DNA of 64,000 nucleotides from Sphagnum compactum (taxonomy: Eukaryota; Bryophyta; Sphagnopsida; Sphagnales): assembly GCA_965153455.1 (NCBI GenBank), contig OZ234499.1:2591731-2655730 (forward strand), written 5' to 3'. A model generated the notes under the pieces. The model had not been told where the DNA came from, ran no database searches, and saw only the letters and a program-made list of their open reading frames with translations. Position 1 is the first letter of the stretch, and the number at the start of each line of letters is the position of its first letter. Position numbers and translations under genes: made by a program. This document shows, piece by piece, positions 46,501-60,248 of this stretch.

Positions 46501-48205
46501 TTAGTGGATAGGGTTTAGCTTAAAGAGTTTTGTAATAATTAATTAGTAGTTAGCTTACTAAATTTATCTAATTCATTAGGATTTTTCTTAGTTTATTGAA
46601 TTAATTAGGGTTTATCTTAGTTAATTATTGAATTAATTAGGATTTAGCTCTGTAAATGATTTGATTGATCATGACATATTCAATTTTTGGGGTTGGGGAC
46701 TTTAATGAGAAATAAATAAGAGCTTTCATTCACTGTTGTTTGCTGATTACATACTTATTAATTGGCATTTCTGTTCAAGAGTTTGTAAATTTGTACCTAT
46801 TGAGAAGGGGTCTCTTTCTTTTAGAGCTATTAACTCTACAAAGCCCCCAAACCAAGTTTAGGAATCGTAATCCAATCTCTTCTTCATAAATGAAAAAACA
46901 AATTCTCATCCAATGGGGGAGTCACTTTCACTTTGGTGGAGGTTCATTCATCTCCTGAAACCCAAGGGTTGGGGAGTTTTATGCGTAGTTTTTAATTACA
47001 TGTTGTGATGAAGTAAGTGGTGGATTTCCTTTCTCGTACCTTGAGAGACTTCCAAAAGTGAAAAATTGTTGTTGTTACTACTTACTACATAAGTCTAGGC
47101 AGAGAAACTTGTGAAACATAGAGACTAAAGAAAACCGAGAGCTACTAGATACAACAATATCTATGTACAAGTTTTTGCATTCACCAATCTGGCTTGTTAT
47201 CTCTTGTTATGAAATTAGGGTTTAGGGGTTAGATGTAAAAACTGAAAGTTTGTTGTTCTTGTTGGTAGGATTGTTAACAGTGTTGTTGAGTTCTTACTAT
47301 TCAACAGAACCTTCAATCCCAGATCCAACTTTGTTTAATTTGAGAGAACCCTTGAATGTGGCTCCAAGATTTTTGTTTTGTTCTGCGAGATCCTCTGGTC
47401 CTGTTGTGGACCCAATTCTTCATATTCTAAGACTCCCAGTTCTCCATTGAAAAAAAATATTTTGTTTGATGGGTCTGGCTCCAAACTGAATCTGGTTCTA
47501 TCTACCTTATGCAATAGCCTGAGGCTAATTTTCTTTTAGTTACTAACACTGCACAAACAATATAAAGTGACAACGTATAATGTAGTACCTTGGCCATTTC
47601 AACACATGTCTGTTGAATAATTATTTAATTTTGAAAAACTCATTTCAACAAATGAAATATTCCAAAATATTCAATATTATCCTTCACGATTTTTTTGAGC
47701 CGGAAAAAATAAAAAAAATTCAACATTTCTGAAAATAATATAATTAGTGTCGAATTGGCCATGGTACTAGGGTATTATCTACATCACTGAACCAAAAGGA
47801 AAAGAAACTTGCACACTTTAGCCATGTTTGAAAAGTACCAATTATTCCTAATGCAAGCCCCCCCCCCCCCCCTCTCACCCCACCCCACCCTCAAATTTAT
47901 TATTTAATTAAAAAAATCTAAATTATTTCTCACACTAAAAACATTTCTAGGACAAAAGCAAAAGAAAACAAACACGTGAGAAATAAAAATATTATATTTT
48001 TAGAACATGAAGAATTAGACCCTGGATAAAATCTGTTTAGGGCTGGTCCTAGTTGGAGTCAGGTTCTTGGTTTTGGGACCGGTCCTTAAAATGTTTTGCA
48101 AAATTTTCAATCAGTCGACCAGGTACCCCAAGAAATTCTCACATGCCCAAGCCAAGAACTCAAGAACATTGGTTATTAGTTATTACCTACAAACTTTGTG
48201 CACTA
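46501..48205. other. no gene recognised
   Basis: Contains AATTAATTAGG-type short repeats (46540-46650) and a C18-like run at about 47857-47872. The frame at 47250-47450 (hydrophobic start) has no supporting splice or domain evidence. Confidence 0.4.
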
Positions 48206-48422
48206 AAGATGCATTCATACTTTGTGTTAAGGACTCTAGTATTAAGTCCCTGACGACCAAGCCTAGTCATTTAGGACCTAAACCTATTTATCATGAAGAT
48301 TTTACGCTGAGTTAACGTTCACTTAATATTAAACAATCACCCATTTAACATTGACTGCCACCTAAGATGCCACCTAGATTTTCACTTAACACTGACTTAA
48401 CATAGCGTGTGAAATGCACCTT
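48206..48422. mobile_element. MITE copy 1
   Basis: A 217-bp sequence whose ends are inverted: AAGATGCATTCATACTTTG at the left, GCGTGTGAAATGCACCTT at the right. TAA flanks it on both sides when the outermost base is counted as target, as in PIF/Harbinger-type elements. The body matches 50446-50662. Confidence 0.8.
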
Positions 48423-50445
48423 AATAGAGCCTCGTCTTTCAATCCAACAGAAAAACCTAATTCCTTCACAAAACGTTTTTCTTTTCCAAAGGCATTTTAG
48501 GATGAACACATCCCTCAAGAAATCAAACTCTACAATTTAAATTTTTTTATTTTTTTATAATCTAAGAGAATTGCACACTCCTTAAACTAATGAGTTGGCC
48601 CTTCCAATGAAGATCCCCAACCAAATGATTATGAAAATAAAAAAATTATATATTCAGTATTAATGATCAATGCCAGTAACTTTGTTTTTTTCCATGTTTT
48701 CTGTTATAGTTTTTATTAAATTAAGAAAAAGAAAAAAAAAGGCACCCGAGCCCTGCCCTATGCTTTGGCAGGTAACAAACAAACTAACAACCTTTGTGAG
48801 CTTTTTGTGAATGTCAACAAAGTATTTGGTAGTTCCCGGATGTCGTTTGCGGGCAAATGATCATCGGTGGAACATCTGTTGGGTTCAGAAGTCAGGAAGG
48901 GTGTTCAGAGGATTTTGTGGACGGGTAAGTAGAGGGTGGGGGGGGGGACTGACTTACTCCCGTCCGTGTGGACTGTGGGCACCTGAAACACAAATTGTGT
49001 GTTTTGTTCGGAGGTGGCAGGGGGAAAATTTCATCAAAGTGGGAAAAATTAACAAACTTTGCTCACCACTTGAGCAAAGGACGGGGGATGAGAATTCTAC
49101 TCCAAAAAATACTTGACAAACCGAATGTTTTGCAATTATCAAAACCGCTTAAATTATCTATTTTATGCCAAAAAAGAATTAAAAGAAATGGAATATATGA
49201 GATGTGGCGATGTTGGACGTGCATTTCCATAAAGTAAATAGTAAACAGATAGGCCTATTCCAAACTAATGAGTGTTGTTTTTTTGGGCAGAACTTTCGCA
49301 TTGTGCAAAAAGAAAAAGAAAAAGAAATTTCAGTGCAAAAAATACAAAGGCTTTTTTTGGGGAAAAAAAGAAAAGAAAAAAGTCGCCATTTTCTAATGAA
49401 AAATTGTCACATGTAGCCATATTTAGAGGATGAGTTCTTAGAGGTTGCCAGAACTAGTCAGGATTCTTAATAAAAAACACAAATCTACTTTACTGTCTGA
49501 CCTCTAGCCAAGTTTGGCTCGTGCCTCTTGTGGATGCTTGCTTGCCAGTCCAGCTAACTTGACAAAATGGCGCCAAAATAAAAAAACCCCTGAAACTAAT
49601 ATGGCAAAAAGAAAAAACCAGCCCTAAACAGCTCACGTCCTTTCTATTTCATTTAATCCCAATTTACTAGGCTAAAAAAAATTGTCAGGCAAAAACCTGA
49701 TTACCTGAAATGTCAGTTGGAATACAAAGTTGAGTGGAAGAGCAAAGTCAGTAAATGAAAGTAAAAGAAAACAGAGTACTTTGGCCAGAAGTTTTTGCCT
49801 AGAGGTTAATATTCCAAAATTTCCTGCACTATGTAATATGTACTATGTACTATATTGCCTTGTAAGGAGATAAGTTACTCTATAATACACTAATAACAAA
49901 TATAATAATATTAATAAACAATAATAATAATAATAAATTCTGTTTGCCATTGCTGAAAGGCTGTTTCAACTCTCAAGAAACAAAGTTGGTGCATGGAATT
50001 TTATTCAAATAATTTTGGAAATGATATGAATTTAATAATTTAACAAAAAATCACCTATTTGATAAAGGGTTCCACAATTGCTCCAAAACCATATTTGTGC
50101 ATTTTCATTTTCAATTGCACGATAAGAATTCTTTTTTTTTTGACCAATACAGGTGTACTAAATGTAGAGTGATCAACAAAGCTCAGAAAATTGGGTGCAC
50201 AATTTGGAGTGTTAATTAAGTTCTTAATTAATTTAGTAGAATGTGGGACAGGAATTTTTTATTTACACTTAAATCACTTTAGCTTTTGCAAATTTCATTC
50301 ATGGCATGGAATTAAACTTGTTGTATTGTTTACTGAATTATCCTTATGGGTGGATTACAATATTGCATATACATATATGTTATTTAGAGCTTCTTCTGAA
50401 TTATTACATTTTGAGTTGAAAAGTTTTACTAAAAGTTTAAGAGTA
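48423..50445. other. no gene recognised
   Basis: A GT/GC-rich frame at 48811-49116 has no known domain. (AAT)n microsatellite at about 49918-49937. Confidence 0.4.
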
Positions 50446-50662
50446 AAGGTGCATTCACACTTGGGTGTTAAGGACTCTAGTATTAAGTCCCTCAACACGA
50501 AGCTAGTCATTTAGGACCTAAATCTATTTATCATGAAGACTGTATGTTAAGTTAACATTCACTTAATATTAAACAGTCACCCATTGAACATTGGCTGCCA
50601 CCTAAGATGCCACCTAGATTTTCACTTAACACTTGACTTAACATTAGGTGTGAATGCACCTT
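50446..50662. mobile_element. MITE copy 2
   Basis: Also 217 bp, same orientation as copy 1. Terminal inverted repeats AAGGTGCATTCACAC and GTGTGAATGCACCTT are exact over 15 bp. Candidate duplication TAA (left) / TGA (right). No coding capacity. Confidence 0.85.
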
Positions 50663-53480
50663 GAAGCTGAGTTTTGTAGCTATACTTAGAATAGGAAGGC
50701 TAAGGTTTGCAAATCAAGTTTAGGGCAGAAACAGTTCACCTAGTTGATCATAGGGACAATCTTTATGCATGAGATGATTTGTTTGTTGGTGTATGGAGTA
50801 CCATTTTGCTCAGTAAATCTGCAGAACTCATCCTTTCAGCTATGTACCACCACAAAACCTGTAAGATATCTAAAGTGGTAATGGGCCAGAGGTCTGCAAT
50901 GCAATGGGGGGTGGAAGTTGAGAGGTAGGTTTAGTAGTAGCCAGTTGTTGAGATTGCTTTCTCTCATGCTCATGCTGCTGGATTTTGCAGATGTCAGAAA
51001 ACACCCCATGATGAGATAGATCCATCCACCCAATCCACAAACAAACAGTGCACAAAAGGCCACACAACTACAGGTGAGTGAAAATATAGATGAAAATATA
51101 ACCAAAAACACACATAGATAAAAGGGGGATTGGTTCACCAAAAAAAAAACCAAACAAAGGTCACTCACTACCCAATATAAAACCCAACTTCCAACTAACA
51201 CTCTACAAGATTTTTAAAATTTTTTTAATCAAAGGGAGTTAGTTGGGTCCCTAATAAAGGGCCAAAGAAACCAAATCAAGCAAATGGAAAAGGAAGGAGG
51301 GGGGTAGGTCCAATGCCACATCTCTATAAGCACCAAATCATGCATAGGAAAGGGAGAATTTAAAATATAAATATAGGTATATGTAGAGCACGATTGCACT
51401 ATGTGATTGTGGTAGTTGCAAATAGGTGGTGGACCCATATTATAATCTAAATATGTAGCTAATTTTTTAATAGACTTGTCCAAGGGTAAAAAGCATGCAC
51501 TACAAGGTACTTTAGTACTTACACCTGTGTTTGTTTTTTTTTTTGGGTTTGGGGGATATTTGTTGTGATAGCCTATGAATTGAGCCAGAGTTTGTGTCCC
51601 CTAAAACCCTCTCCCTCCCCCATCACCACCCCACCCCCTCCTCCCTCCACTTTCATCTCCTTCCTTGCTTAGTGTTCACTAATCATAACTAGGGCTGTGA
51701 TAAATCCAACCTAATTAGGGGAACAAAAAAAGGTAGGCAACCCATAAATGGGGTGTGATAGTGGGGCTTTCATTTCTTGGATCCATGCAAGTGCATTTAA
51801 TATAAATCACCGGCTTTTTTTAGGGGGCACCCCTGGTTCCCCCCCCCCCCCCCCCCCCCTCTTCTCCTTTTCTTTGTGTCCTTCAATACCCCGCTCGCAC
51901 GTTGTAGCCAATTTAATGCACACACAGAAACACTTTACCTATTCACACACCGAAACACGCAAAACAACAACCACAAAGGTAATTGAATCCTATGCTTGAA
52001 TTTATGTCGCTTTACGCCATTCAAGATGGAATCATCAATATTTTCCTCAAATTTTTAAATTTTTTTAAAAAATTAAAAATTAAAATTAAAATTATTATTT
52101 TTGGTTTTTACCATTTCTTTGGGTCTGTTGACATGGAGAGGTACATAAGATAATATATTGATGCTTTAGGAACTTGGAAGCAGTTGTTTTTTGTTTTTTT
52201 CTTCAAATTTTTATTTTTGCATCATAGGCGAGCGTCCCAAGAGGGATTTAGCATTAAATGGCAACGGGTTTCTCCAACCTATTCGAAAAATAAAAAAGTT
52301 AGTACAAAAAAAATTGCCCCCCCCCCCCTTCCCCACCAATATCTATAATCCAGGCAGAAATGTGGTCGTTTTCATAATTTCCCCTAAATTTGGCCTTGTT
52401 TTCCGTCATCAACAGGGAATATGTGCCAAAACGTACTAGTGTTGGGCGGTAATTAACTTTTTTCCCCCATAATTTCTAATTCTGATTCTGATTTTTTAAA
52501 AATTTTAAAATCTAAGTCATTTAGATTAGTTGATTATATTAAGTCTATTTTTGAATTTTTTTTATTAATCATAAAATTATAGTCATATTACCAACAAACA
52601 ACACAACGAACGTTGAATTGAATAGCAATAAAAACATGATGAGCCGCCTCAGGTAACAAAAATAACAGGATGAACACCAGACATACACAACATAACATCA
52701 CACAACAACAAAAATACAAAAATGTAAAACATGAGGAACAATGCAATGATCACTAAACATCAACAACACATTGAACACTAAGCACTAACAACAAAAACAT
52801 GAAAAAAAAAAAAGAGAAAAATCGTGATAACAGATCCAGCAACAAACAACATATTGCTGGATTTTTTAGTTTTAAAAAGTTCTTTGGGTGGGGGATGGGG
52901 AGGGGAGGAGAGGGGTTAATAATAAGGTGCAGGCAAAACTTGTCTTGTGTTTTAAGAGATGATATGATGGTGATGATGATAATGATCTGTTTTTTTGAGT
53001 TATTTTGAGAGAGAGAGAGAGAGAGAGAGATTAATGTTTATTGAGATTAATGTTTGCTGGGTGTATGTAAATTTTTAAGGCTTTCAGAAGATTGATTGAT
53101 GAGATTTTTATAGTTGATAATTGTGGGGGTAAGGGGGGAGGAAGGTGTTAGAGTTAGAGATTTCAAGTGCTAGTAGGATTTGCCTTTTGATGACGGTTGG
53201 ACATTGCAAGAACCCCCCCCTTTTATGGCAAAGTGCTTAAGGTAAGTCATATGTTTTTGAAAGCATTGGTTAGATTTTGTTGTTGATGTTGTTGGACACT
53301 GTAACCTTTTCCATAGTTGTTGGACATTGCAACTCTTTTGATGAAATGGGTCAGGGTCGTTTGTGGGGATAGAGAAAGAGAGTAATGAGAGAGAGAAAAT
53401 GATCTGTCGGGTGGAGAGAAGAATGATCAGCATTTCTTTTTGAAGTGATCGATGCCTAGGGTTGTAATGGTATGCTCACA
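50663..53480. other. intergenic, simple-sequence rich
   Basis: Homopolymers C20 (51840-51859) and C11 (about 52318-52328), a pyrimidine-rich tract (51595-51660), and (GA)n at 53006-53030. No gene supported. Confidence 0.5.
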
Positions 53481-53487
53481 GAGAGGA

Positions 53488-53524
<37 letters not shown>

Positions 53525-53534
53525 TGTGTGTGTG
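53481..53534. repeat. (GA)n-(GT)n microsatellite upstream of the kinase gene
   Basis: About 20 GA units followed by about six GT units, 430-480 bp before the kinase start codon. GA repeats in plant leaders and promoters can bind BBR/BPC factors; here this is position-based inference. Confidence 0.85.
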
Positions 53535-53965
53535 TACAGTTCACAGATTGATACAGACATTGATGACGGACCTGTATTCTTGAGAAGAAATTTGACCATG
53601 GAGATCTTTGAAAGGTTGTGAGAGAATTTTCAGTAATGTCATTGTTACAGTGCGTACAGCTTCAGTGTGTGCCTCAAGTTGAGAGTGAGATAGAACAAAC
53701 ATTGTTGTTTTTGTGATGTGAGAACGTGAAGCTCTCGTTCCTCGAGTTGTGTTGTTTTGATGAATTAGTGTTTTGGCATTGAGAAATTCTGTTTGCTCTG
53801 AGATTTCTGCTGCATGCATGATGATTCATCAGTGGATTCCTGTTTCGTGAAAGTGCACGAGGTTTGCATTTGGATTTGTGTGGAGGTGTTTGGTGATTCG
53901 GAATTCTCATGATATCGTCTCTGTGAGGGAAGTCTGGGATAACGCGTGGAGAGAGATAAGAGTGC

Positions 53966-56900
53966 ATGATGAAGTCGCAGGAGAAGTTTGTAGTGGGAGT
54001 GCGGTTGCATCCTTCAGCGAGTTCTGAGCTTCTGCACTGGGTGTTCACCACCACTGCACGAGCTGGTGACCACGTTGTTGCTCTCCATTTCATTGACCAG
54101 GCTGCAATTGCAGGTGGGAAGCAATGCATGGCACGCACATTCTACGATACACTGCTGTTCTAGGCACATCTCCTGTCGATCTTTTCTTATTTTTTTGTCG
54201 CCGCACATTTCTCTTGCTTGCTTCCAGCATCAGCAGCGGCCCTGTTGTCTGTTCTAAGCGCGATCGATTACTACCGCAGTACGTCCTAGGTCTTCGGAAT
54301 CCCTTCTAGCAATTCTCGAACTTAAAGTTCTGGCTTCTGAGACTAGATAGATGTGTGCCGTGAATGGCAGGGAAGGGAGAGGAAGCAAGAGAGAGGGCGA
54401 AAGATGAAGCCAAGGTAGCTGTCCTTGAATTGCTGGAACCTTTCCGCGACCTGGTCTGCTCAAACAAGGTATGTCTTCCTTGCTCGGACAAGATTGAGAT
54501 CAGCTTGCTCCTCCATGTTCCTTCGCACTTCTTCTTTGCAAGGAGAGCTGTATCGCAGGCTATGGATTGCGATAAACTAATTGCTGCATTTTGCTTTGGC
54601 GGCAGATGAAAGCTAAAGTAGCAGTCGTGGTGGGAGAGAGCATGGAGAAAGCCTTGGTGGAGGGAGTAGGAGCTTTACAGGCCACTACGCTCATCCTCGG
54701 CACTTCTTCTCGAGCTGCTGTGAAACCCTGGTACGTTTTCTTCTCTCTTATGTGGAGGATTCCTGCGTTGGAGCAATTCCTGCTACTAGGTACTTATTGT
54801 TCTCGTGGCAGGATGGTTGCTCACACACGCTGGTTTCTCTTTTTCTGTCCTGGCTGCTACAGGCGGCAAACTGCCGCGAGCTACTGTTCCAGACATGCTC
54901 CATCGGGATGTTCTGTACTGGTTGTGAAGAACAAGAAGGTGGTAGTCCACAAAGAGGCCGGCAGTGCAAAGTCTTCTTCCATCGGATGTGTCTCCATGGT
55001 ACCAACATGTGAAGGTATGTGTATCCATTCTTCTCTTCCAGGTTTGGATGACAGGATGACCAAAGTAGGGTACGAAAGGAAAGACTTGCCTTTCTTCGAG
55101 CATTTGTTTAGTCTCTGACTAAGGATTGCTCTTTTTTTGCTCATGTATCCGGATGGCAGAAGCAGAAATTTCTGTGCGCAAGGGATGTGGAACTGCCTCA
55201 GCTGCCTCTATACATTCCTTCCAAAAGCATTTCTTGTGTTCAGTTCCTCCCCTGGAAGATGATGATGACGACCATGATGGTGATCATGATTCAGGTCTTG
55301 TAGACAATCCAGTCTCAGTGGCGAGAAAGTCTTTGTATTCGAAAGACAATTTTTCCTGTGTTAAGATTCCCTCAAGATCGCAGGACTCGAAAGTTGGGGT
55401 GCTAGAGTGTTGCTCTCCAAGAGCAGTTCTCGAAGGGCCAGGTTCCAGTGCGGAATCTGAAGCTGGAAGCTCTCCTACTTCCACAAGCTATGTGGCAGAC
55501 ATTGAGGCAAATGCTTGGACTGCTTTGCCAACAACAAGAGAAACTCTAGGGAATGTCCCTCTACCAACTGCTGCTGATGATGCAGCAGGCTTCTGTAGCA
55601 TGTCATCCTTGATTCCACAACAAAAACACTGTATACAAGGGTTGTGGAGATCATTTGCCACTAAAAGATGGCAATCTTTCCCATCATCTTATCGCAAGAA
55701 AGAGATGACAATATCTGACCCGATATTAGTCAATCCAGAAGATGTTGAGGAAGAATCATTTGGTCAACAAGATGCTGCCAATTCCCTACTCTCAGCTGCT
55801 GGAAATCAAAGACGCTCCTGGAAGACGTTTACTCATGAAGAAATCTCTCTTGCCACTAACAATTTCGATCCAGGTAACCCATTGCTATATGGAAGCATCT
55901 CTCGATGCTGGTCCAGAGTTGCAGTTTGTTGCTTTGGATTGTTTTGAGAGAAAATTTTCCAACAATCCAAAATAAATGTGGGTGGTCCTGATTTGCAGTC
56001 AAGTAATCCGGAAAGAATATTGTAATGTTTGCAGAGAATCTGGTCGGTAAGGGTGGATATGCAAAGGTGTTCAAGGGAGTACTCCCATGTGGTCGACTCA
56101 TTGCAGTAAAGAAACATAATCGTGGGGAGAATGCTGCGGGAAAGGAAAGAGATTTTCTCATTGAGCTTGGGATCATAAGCCATGTATACCATCCGAATAC
56201 AGCAACTCTATTGGGCATCTGTATAGAGAATGGTCTTCATCTTGTTTTCCAATTCTCTCAGTATGGAAGTCTCCAAGCACTCCTTCACTGTAAGTCCAGC
56301 ATCTGTATCTATCCCAGAAGGTTCCTGTATGTGTTCATATTGTGAGCTTATATCCACTTATTGCTTATAAAGTTTATGTCTTAATTGCTTCCAGGTCTAA
56401 AGTTTTTTATTTGCTTTTGGGTTGTCAGGTGACTGATGATATCAGGTTTCATAGGTTTCCTGTGCATGTTTTGATAACAGGTCCTAAAGGGCCACCTTTG
56501 GAGTGGGCAATAAGGTACAAGGTGGCAATTGGGGTGGCAAGAGGCTTGCATTATCTTCATGAAGTCTGCCAAAGGCGCATTATCCATCGTGATGTCAAGG
56601 CTTCAAACATCTTGTTGGGCCCTGATTTTGAACCACAGGTTGAACTTATTCCTCTGCAATAAAAACAGTTTAATTTTAGATGCATTGCCATACATTTGAG
56701 CATGCAGTAATAATTGTATCAAAGAGCTTGCATGTTCCTGATATCATTTTGTGGTCTCTGGCCAGATTGCAGACTTTGGATTGGCAAAGTGGCTTCCAGA
56801 CAGATGGACACATCACACTGTTTCACCTATTGAGGGCACAATAGGGTAAACCAGTCATCCTCACAGCAAAAATTGATGTTAGCTGTTCTTGCATCAGACA

Positions 56901-57887
56901 TGCTTGTGAAGGCCAGCTGTTTGGATCCATGTTACTGGTCTTGTTGCTTTGACATCAGAGGAGATCCTTAAGTTTCTTGGAGTTTTTGAAGAATGTTGGC
57001 AGGATCTTGGAAGTGGTTTTTGCCCTCGAACAATATCAGAAACTGATTTGAATGTGCTGTTCACGTTTCAAGTTTAAGTATGAGAGGTGTGGTAGTGAAT
57101 TCACATGGTTGTGGATTGTTGACCCCAGGTATTTGGCACCCGAGTATTATATGCATGGAATTGTAGATGAGAAGACAGATGTTTTTTCTTATGGTGTGCT
57201 GCTGCTTGAACTAGTCACTGGTCGCCGACCTGTGGATGCTCAGAGACAGAATCTTGTTGTATGGGTGTGTATCTATCTTCCCCAGAACCTTTATGCACTT
57301 ACAATTGCTTTTTGGTAGTGACCATGTGTGTCTAAATGTTCCACCAGCTGATAATGCTTATGGTATCAAATGTACACAGGCCAAACAATATCTTGAAACA
57401 GAAAATGTCAAGGCACTTGCAGACACACGATTGCAGGAAAACTACGATGCCAACCAGATGCAGCGCGCTGTGTTGGTAGCTGCCCTCTGTGTCCGTCAGT
57501 CAGCTGTTTGGCGCCCTTCAATGAGTCAGGTACTGGCATACATACTCTCCATCAATAGTTTACTCAAATTCATGCAGTGAAAGCTAAACCTTGCAAAAAG
57601 CTTCTGAATGCTATCTTGCACTCTGCTTATTGTTTTTGAAACTGGAGAAATGTTGTTGGGGGTGTGCGTGTTTTGAACAGGTCTTACAGCTGCTGGCATT
57701 AGAGGAAACATCAGACAGAGTTAAAGCTGATCGTCTAAATAGTCTCATGTCCAAGTCACATGACTTTGACTATGCTGCAATGGACGATGACCAACAGGAG
57801 TATTGCAGCAGTGATGACTTCTTGAGTGGCTTGCAGTCACAAGCAACTGAGTTGGAGCTGAACCAGTCTCAAGTGGGTACAGTGTAG
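53966..57887 (+). CDS. receptor-like cytoplasmic kinase, RLCK-VI type, with N-terminal USP domain
   Basis: Eleven exons with agreeing phases: 53966-54113, 54371-54468, 54606-54730, 54863-55014, 55160-55873, 56035-56289, 56481-56638, 56766-56845, 57129-57264, 57380-57529, 57681-57887; 2223 nt, 740 aa. Residues 1-174 form a UspA-like domain ([42 protein letters not shown]). Residues 175-400 are a disordered linker with an Asp/His run. Kinase: [13 protein letters not shown], Gly loop GKGGYAKVF (418-425), Lys438, catalytic HRDVKASN (Asp535), DFG at 553-555, APEYY. No signal peptide or membrane helix is seen. Arabidopsis RLCK-VI members of this layout bind ROP GTPases and are active kinases. All catalytic residues are present. 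The start ATG-ATG was chosen as the first one directly before the USP domain. Confidence 0.9.
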
Positions 57888-60248
57888 AAGATTTTACTCA
57901 TTTTCCATATCTCAAAAACTACTTGAGGGGGGAGTGCAGAATTTGCTCAGCACCATCGCTGACAATGGATGATGACCAACAAGAGGGGTATTGCCAGCAG
58001 TGACAAGTTACTGAGAGGCTTAAGAGGGGCTTTCAGTTGCAAGCAGCAAGCAACCGAGTTGAGAGTTCAACCAGCCTCAAGTGCATCCCATCATTGCAGA
58101 AGATTTCTCATTTTCCACATCTTGAAAGTCTTCAAAACACCATTGCTGACCAACCTAAGAGGCTTAAGAAATTTGGAAATGTGAGTTGGAATTCAACAAA
58201 TGCAGGAATTAGTAAATTGATGTGGTAAATTGAGAGCGTGCAATGCCATATCTGCATGGGTGCCAGCACCCTTACAAAAAATGTGTTGGAACTTGGTCTA
58301 CAAGTGTGTCATAGAATCCATTACATTGTTGTATAATCTCTACTCTGCAATTTTGAAGCTGGGTTTCTGAGATCTATGCACACATTAGATATTGAGTTCA
58401 AATGTGGACAGCTAATGATGTCATGCTAGGCTATGCTATTCATTTCTGCCTATGGCCTCAGGATGGAAGTGTGAAAAATAACAAATTCTTCGTAATTAGA
58501 TTTGATGTTATCTGACCCATTAGTGAGACTTGTATGGAGCAAGGTTTTTAGGCAATTCTGAATAATTATGATTGTTGTGCATGACTAATCCTTCACATTA
58601 TAATTGTGGTCCCAGTTTGAAATCTTGGAACCAACAAAAATGGTCTCTTTTGGCATGAAGAAAAAAATGTTAGTTGTATGTTCTCAATTATTGTTTCTCA
58701 GTCATGACCTGCAAACTAATAGCTAAAAATAGGATATGTCAAAAGAAGGGTGAAAAATGAAAATACTTTCACAAAAATAAACACTATCTCTGGAAGTTCA
58801 AATATTACTTCCAGCCAATTACATCCCAGATGTTATATATTCAATATACCAAACTTTCTACTACTGCTGCACATCTAATAGAGCAAAAGTTAAATGATCT
58901 TATGTGTCAGTTTCCAACTGCTACACATATGGCGCTTGCTCCTAACTTGCTCCTAACTTGCAAACTTTTGGTCCATCTGTGGGATTATCCAAATCTACAG
59001 AAGTATTGCTTGAGGTCAGAACCTGCTGTGTTTGATCAGTCCAAGTGAGCTGCGGACCTATCTCCAACAAATGCAATGATGCAAAGAAAGGTTGAATTCC
59101 CAAAACTGAAAACTCTAACCACAGAGATTCCTAAACTCAATGTCTGAACCCAAGTACTAGTAATATTCATCAGGTTGACTAGTACCCACTTGAGAATGGC
59201 AAATCTTTGAGCACATTTGGACTACAAATAAGTCTCTATTAACTTCTCAATTCTATTTTTCATTTCTGCCCCATTCTGCGCAACCCAAGGACATTCCAAC
59301 CAAGGTTTTTAATGTTCACTCAAACACCTGACCCATGACATGGATTAAAGAGAAACACAGCAAGTATCTTTGCACACAATGCAGATGTATATCAACTCTC
59401 AACATGCCCATTTAACCACAGCTCAGACTTCCTCCCTTTGTCATCATACCTCAACATCAACCCCTTATAGAAAACATTTCTATCTAAGATACATTGCTTG
59501 CCACTGTGTAGTCACTGGTGCAGTGGAAACAAATACAACAACTACCGATCAAGACAAGAAAAACCCACTATATATACTGGGACTAATTTTGCAAGAACTT
59601 AGCTGCCACACTGCTTCAGAATCCCCCTTTTTATCCTGTTTTCCACCCATCCAAGGCTCCAAATTTCCAATGCTGCTCCCTCCACAGCCATCTGTAGCTC
59701 TGCACCAGTAAGCTTTGCATAATACACAAACAAACAAATTCTCCTACCCATCCTCACAAGTTTTCTTGAAGCTGTTATTGCTATGGCTATCCTGGAGAAA
59801 CAAACAGCAACAGAATACTTCCCGCCGTTAACACGTAGAAAGTTGATGGCCACTGAAAACAAAAATTGAGACCCTAAAAACTAGCTATGTTCACACTATA
59901 ATTTATCCAGTTCACTTCCTTTGAGGTCACAATGCATCTTTTGACTTCAAATAGATTGAGAAATTCCCCAAAATTGTCTCTATATATTTTTCTTATACAT
60001 GTTTGCTAGCTTTTGACTTCTAGTGACTGAATAAAATGAAATTTGTCAGTGAAAGACTAGGAGTAGAGGTTGTCAAATGGACAAACAAGATTGAAGGCCA
60101 TATGACCTGATTGTGATGACGATGGATGCAGTGGACGAAAACTACTTTTCAGTAATTTCAAATCAAATATGCTGAACAATTAACTTCATGGTCCAGTAAA
60201 TTTTGAATTTAACATGAAGAAGTTGGTTGCAATGATTTGCAATTGTCA
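57888..60248. other. kinase 3' region and intergenic DNA
   Basis: Begins with the kinase 3' untranslated part, includes a copy of the last-exon tail at 57967-58135, then AT-rich sequence without a supportable gene. The frame 59370-59711 shows no domain. Confidence 0.5.
57967..58135 (+). repeat. diverged duplicate of the kinase last-exon tail
   Basis: ATGATGACCAACAAGAGGGG..., CAGTGACAAGTTACTGAGAGGC and the AAGATTTCTCATTTTCCACAT segment mirror 57784-57925 (coding tail plus first bases of the 3' UTR). Indels destroy the reading frame. Confidence 0.7.

Noticed and set aside
47250-47450. Frame with a hydrophobic start resembling a signal peptide
   Set aside because: No upstream promoter fit, no splice continuation and no domain.
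54748-55144. Long minus-strand frames over the kinase exons
   Set aside because: Shadows of the spliced plus-strand gene, whose eleven exons agree in phase.
59370-59711. Plus-strand frame of 113 residues
   Set aside because: His/Thr/Ser-rich low-complexity composition with no domain or splice sites.
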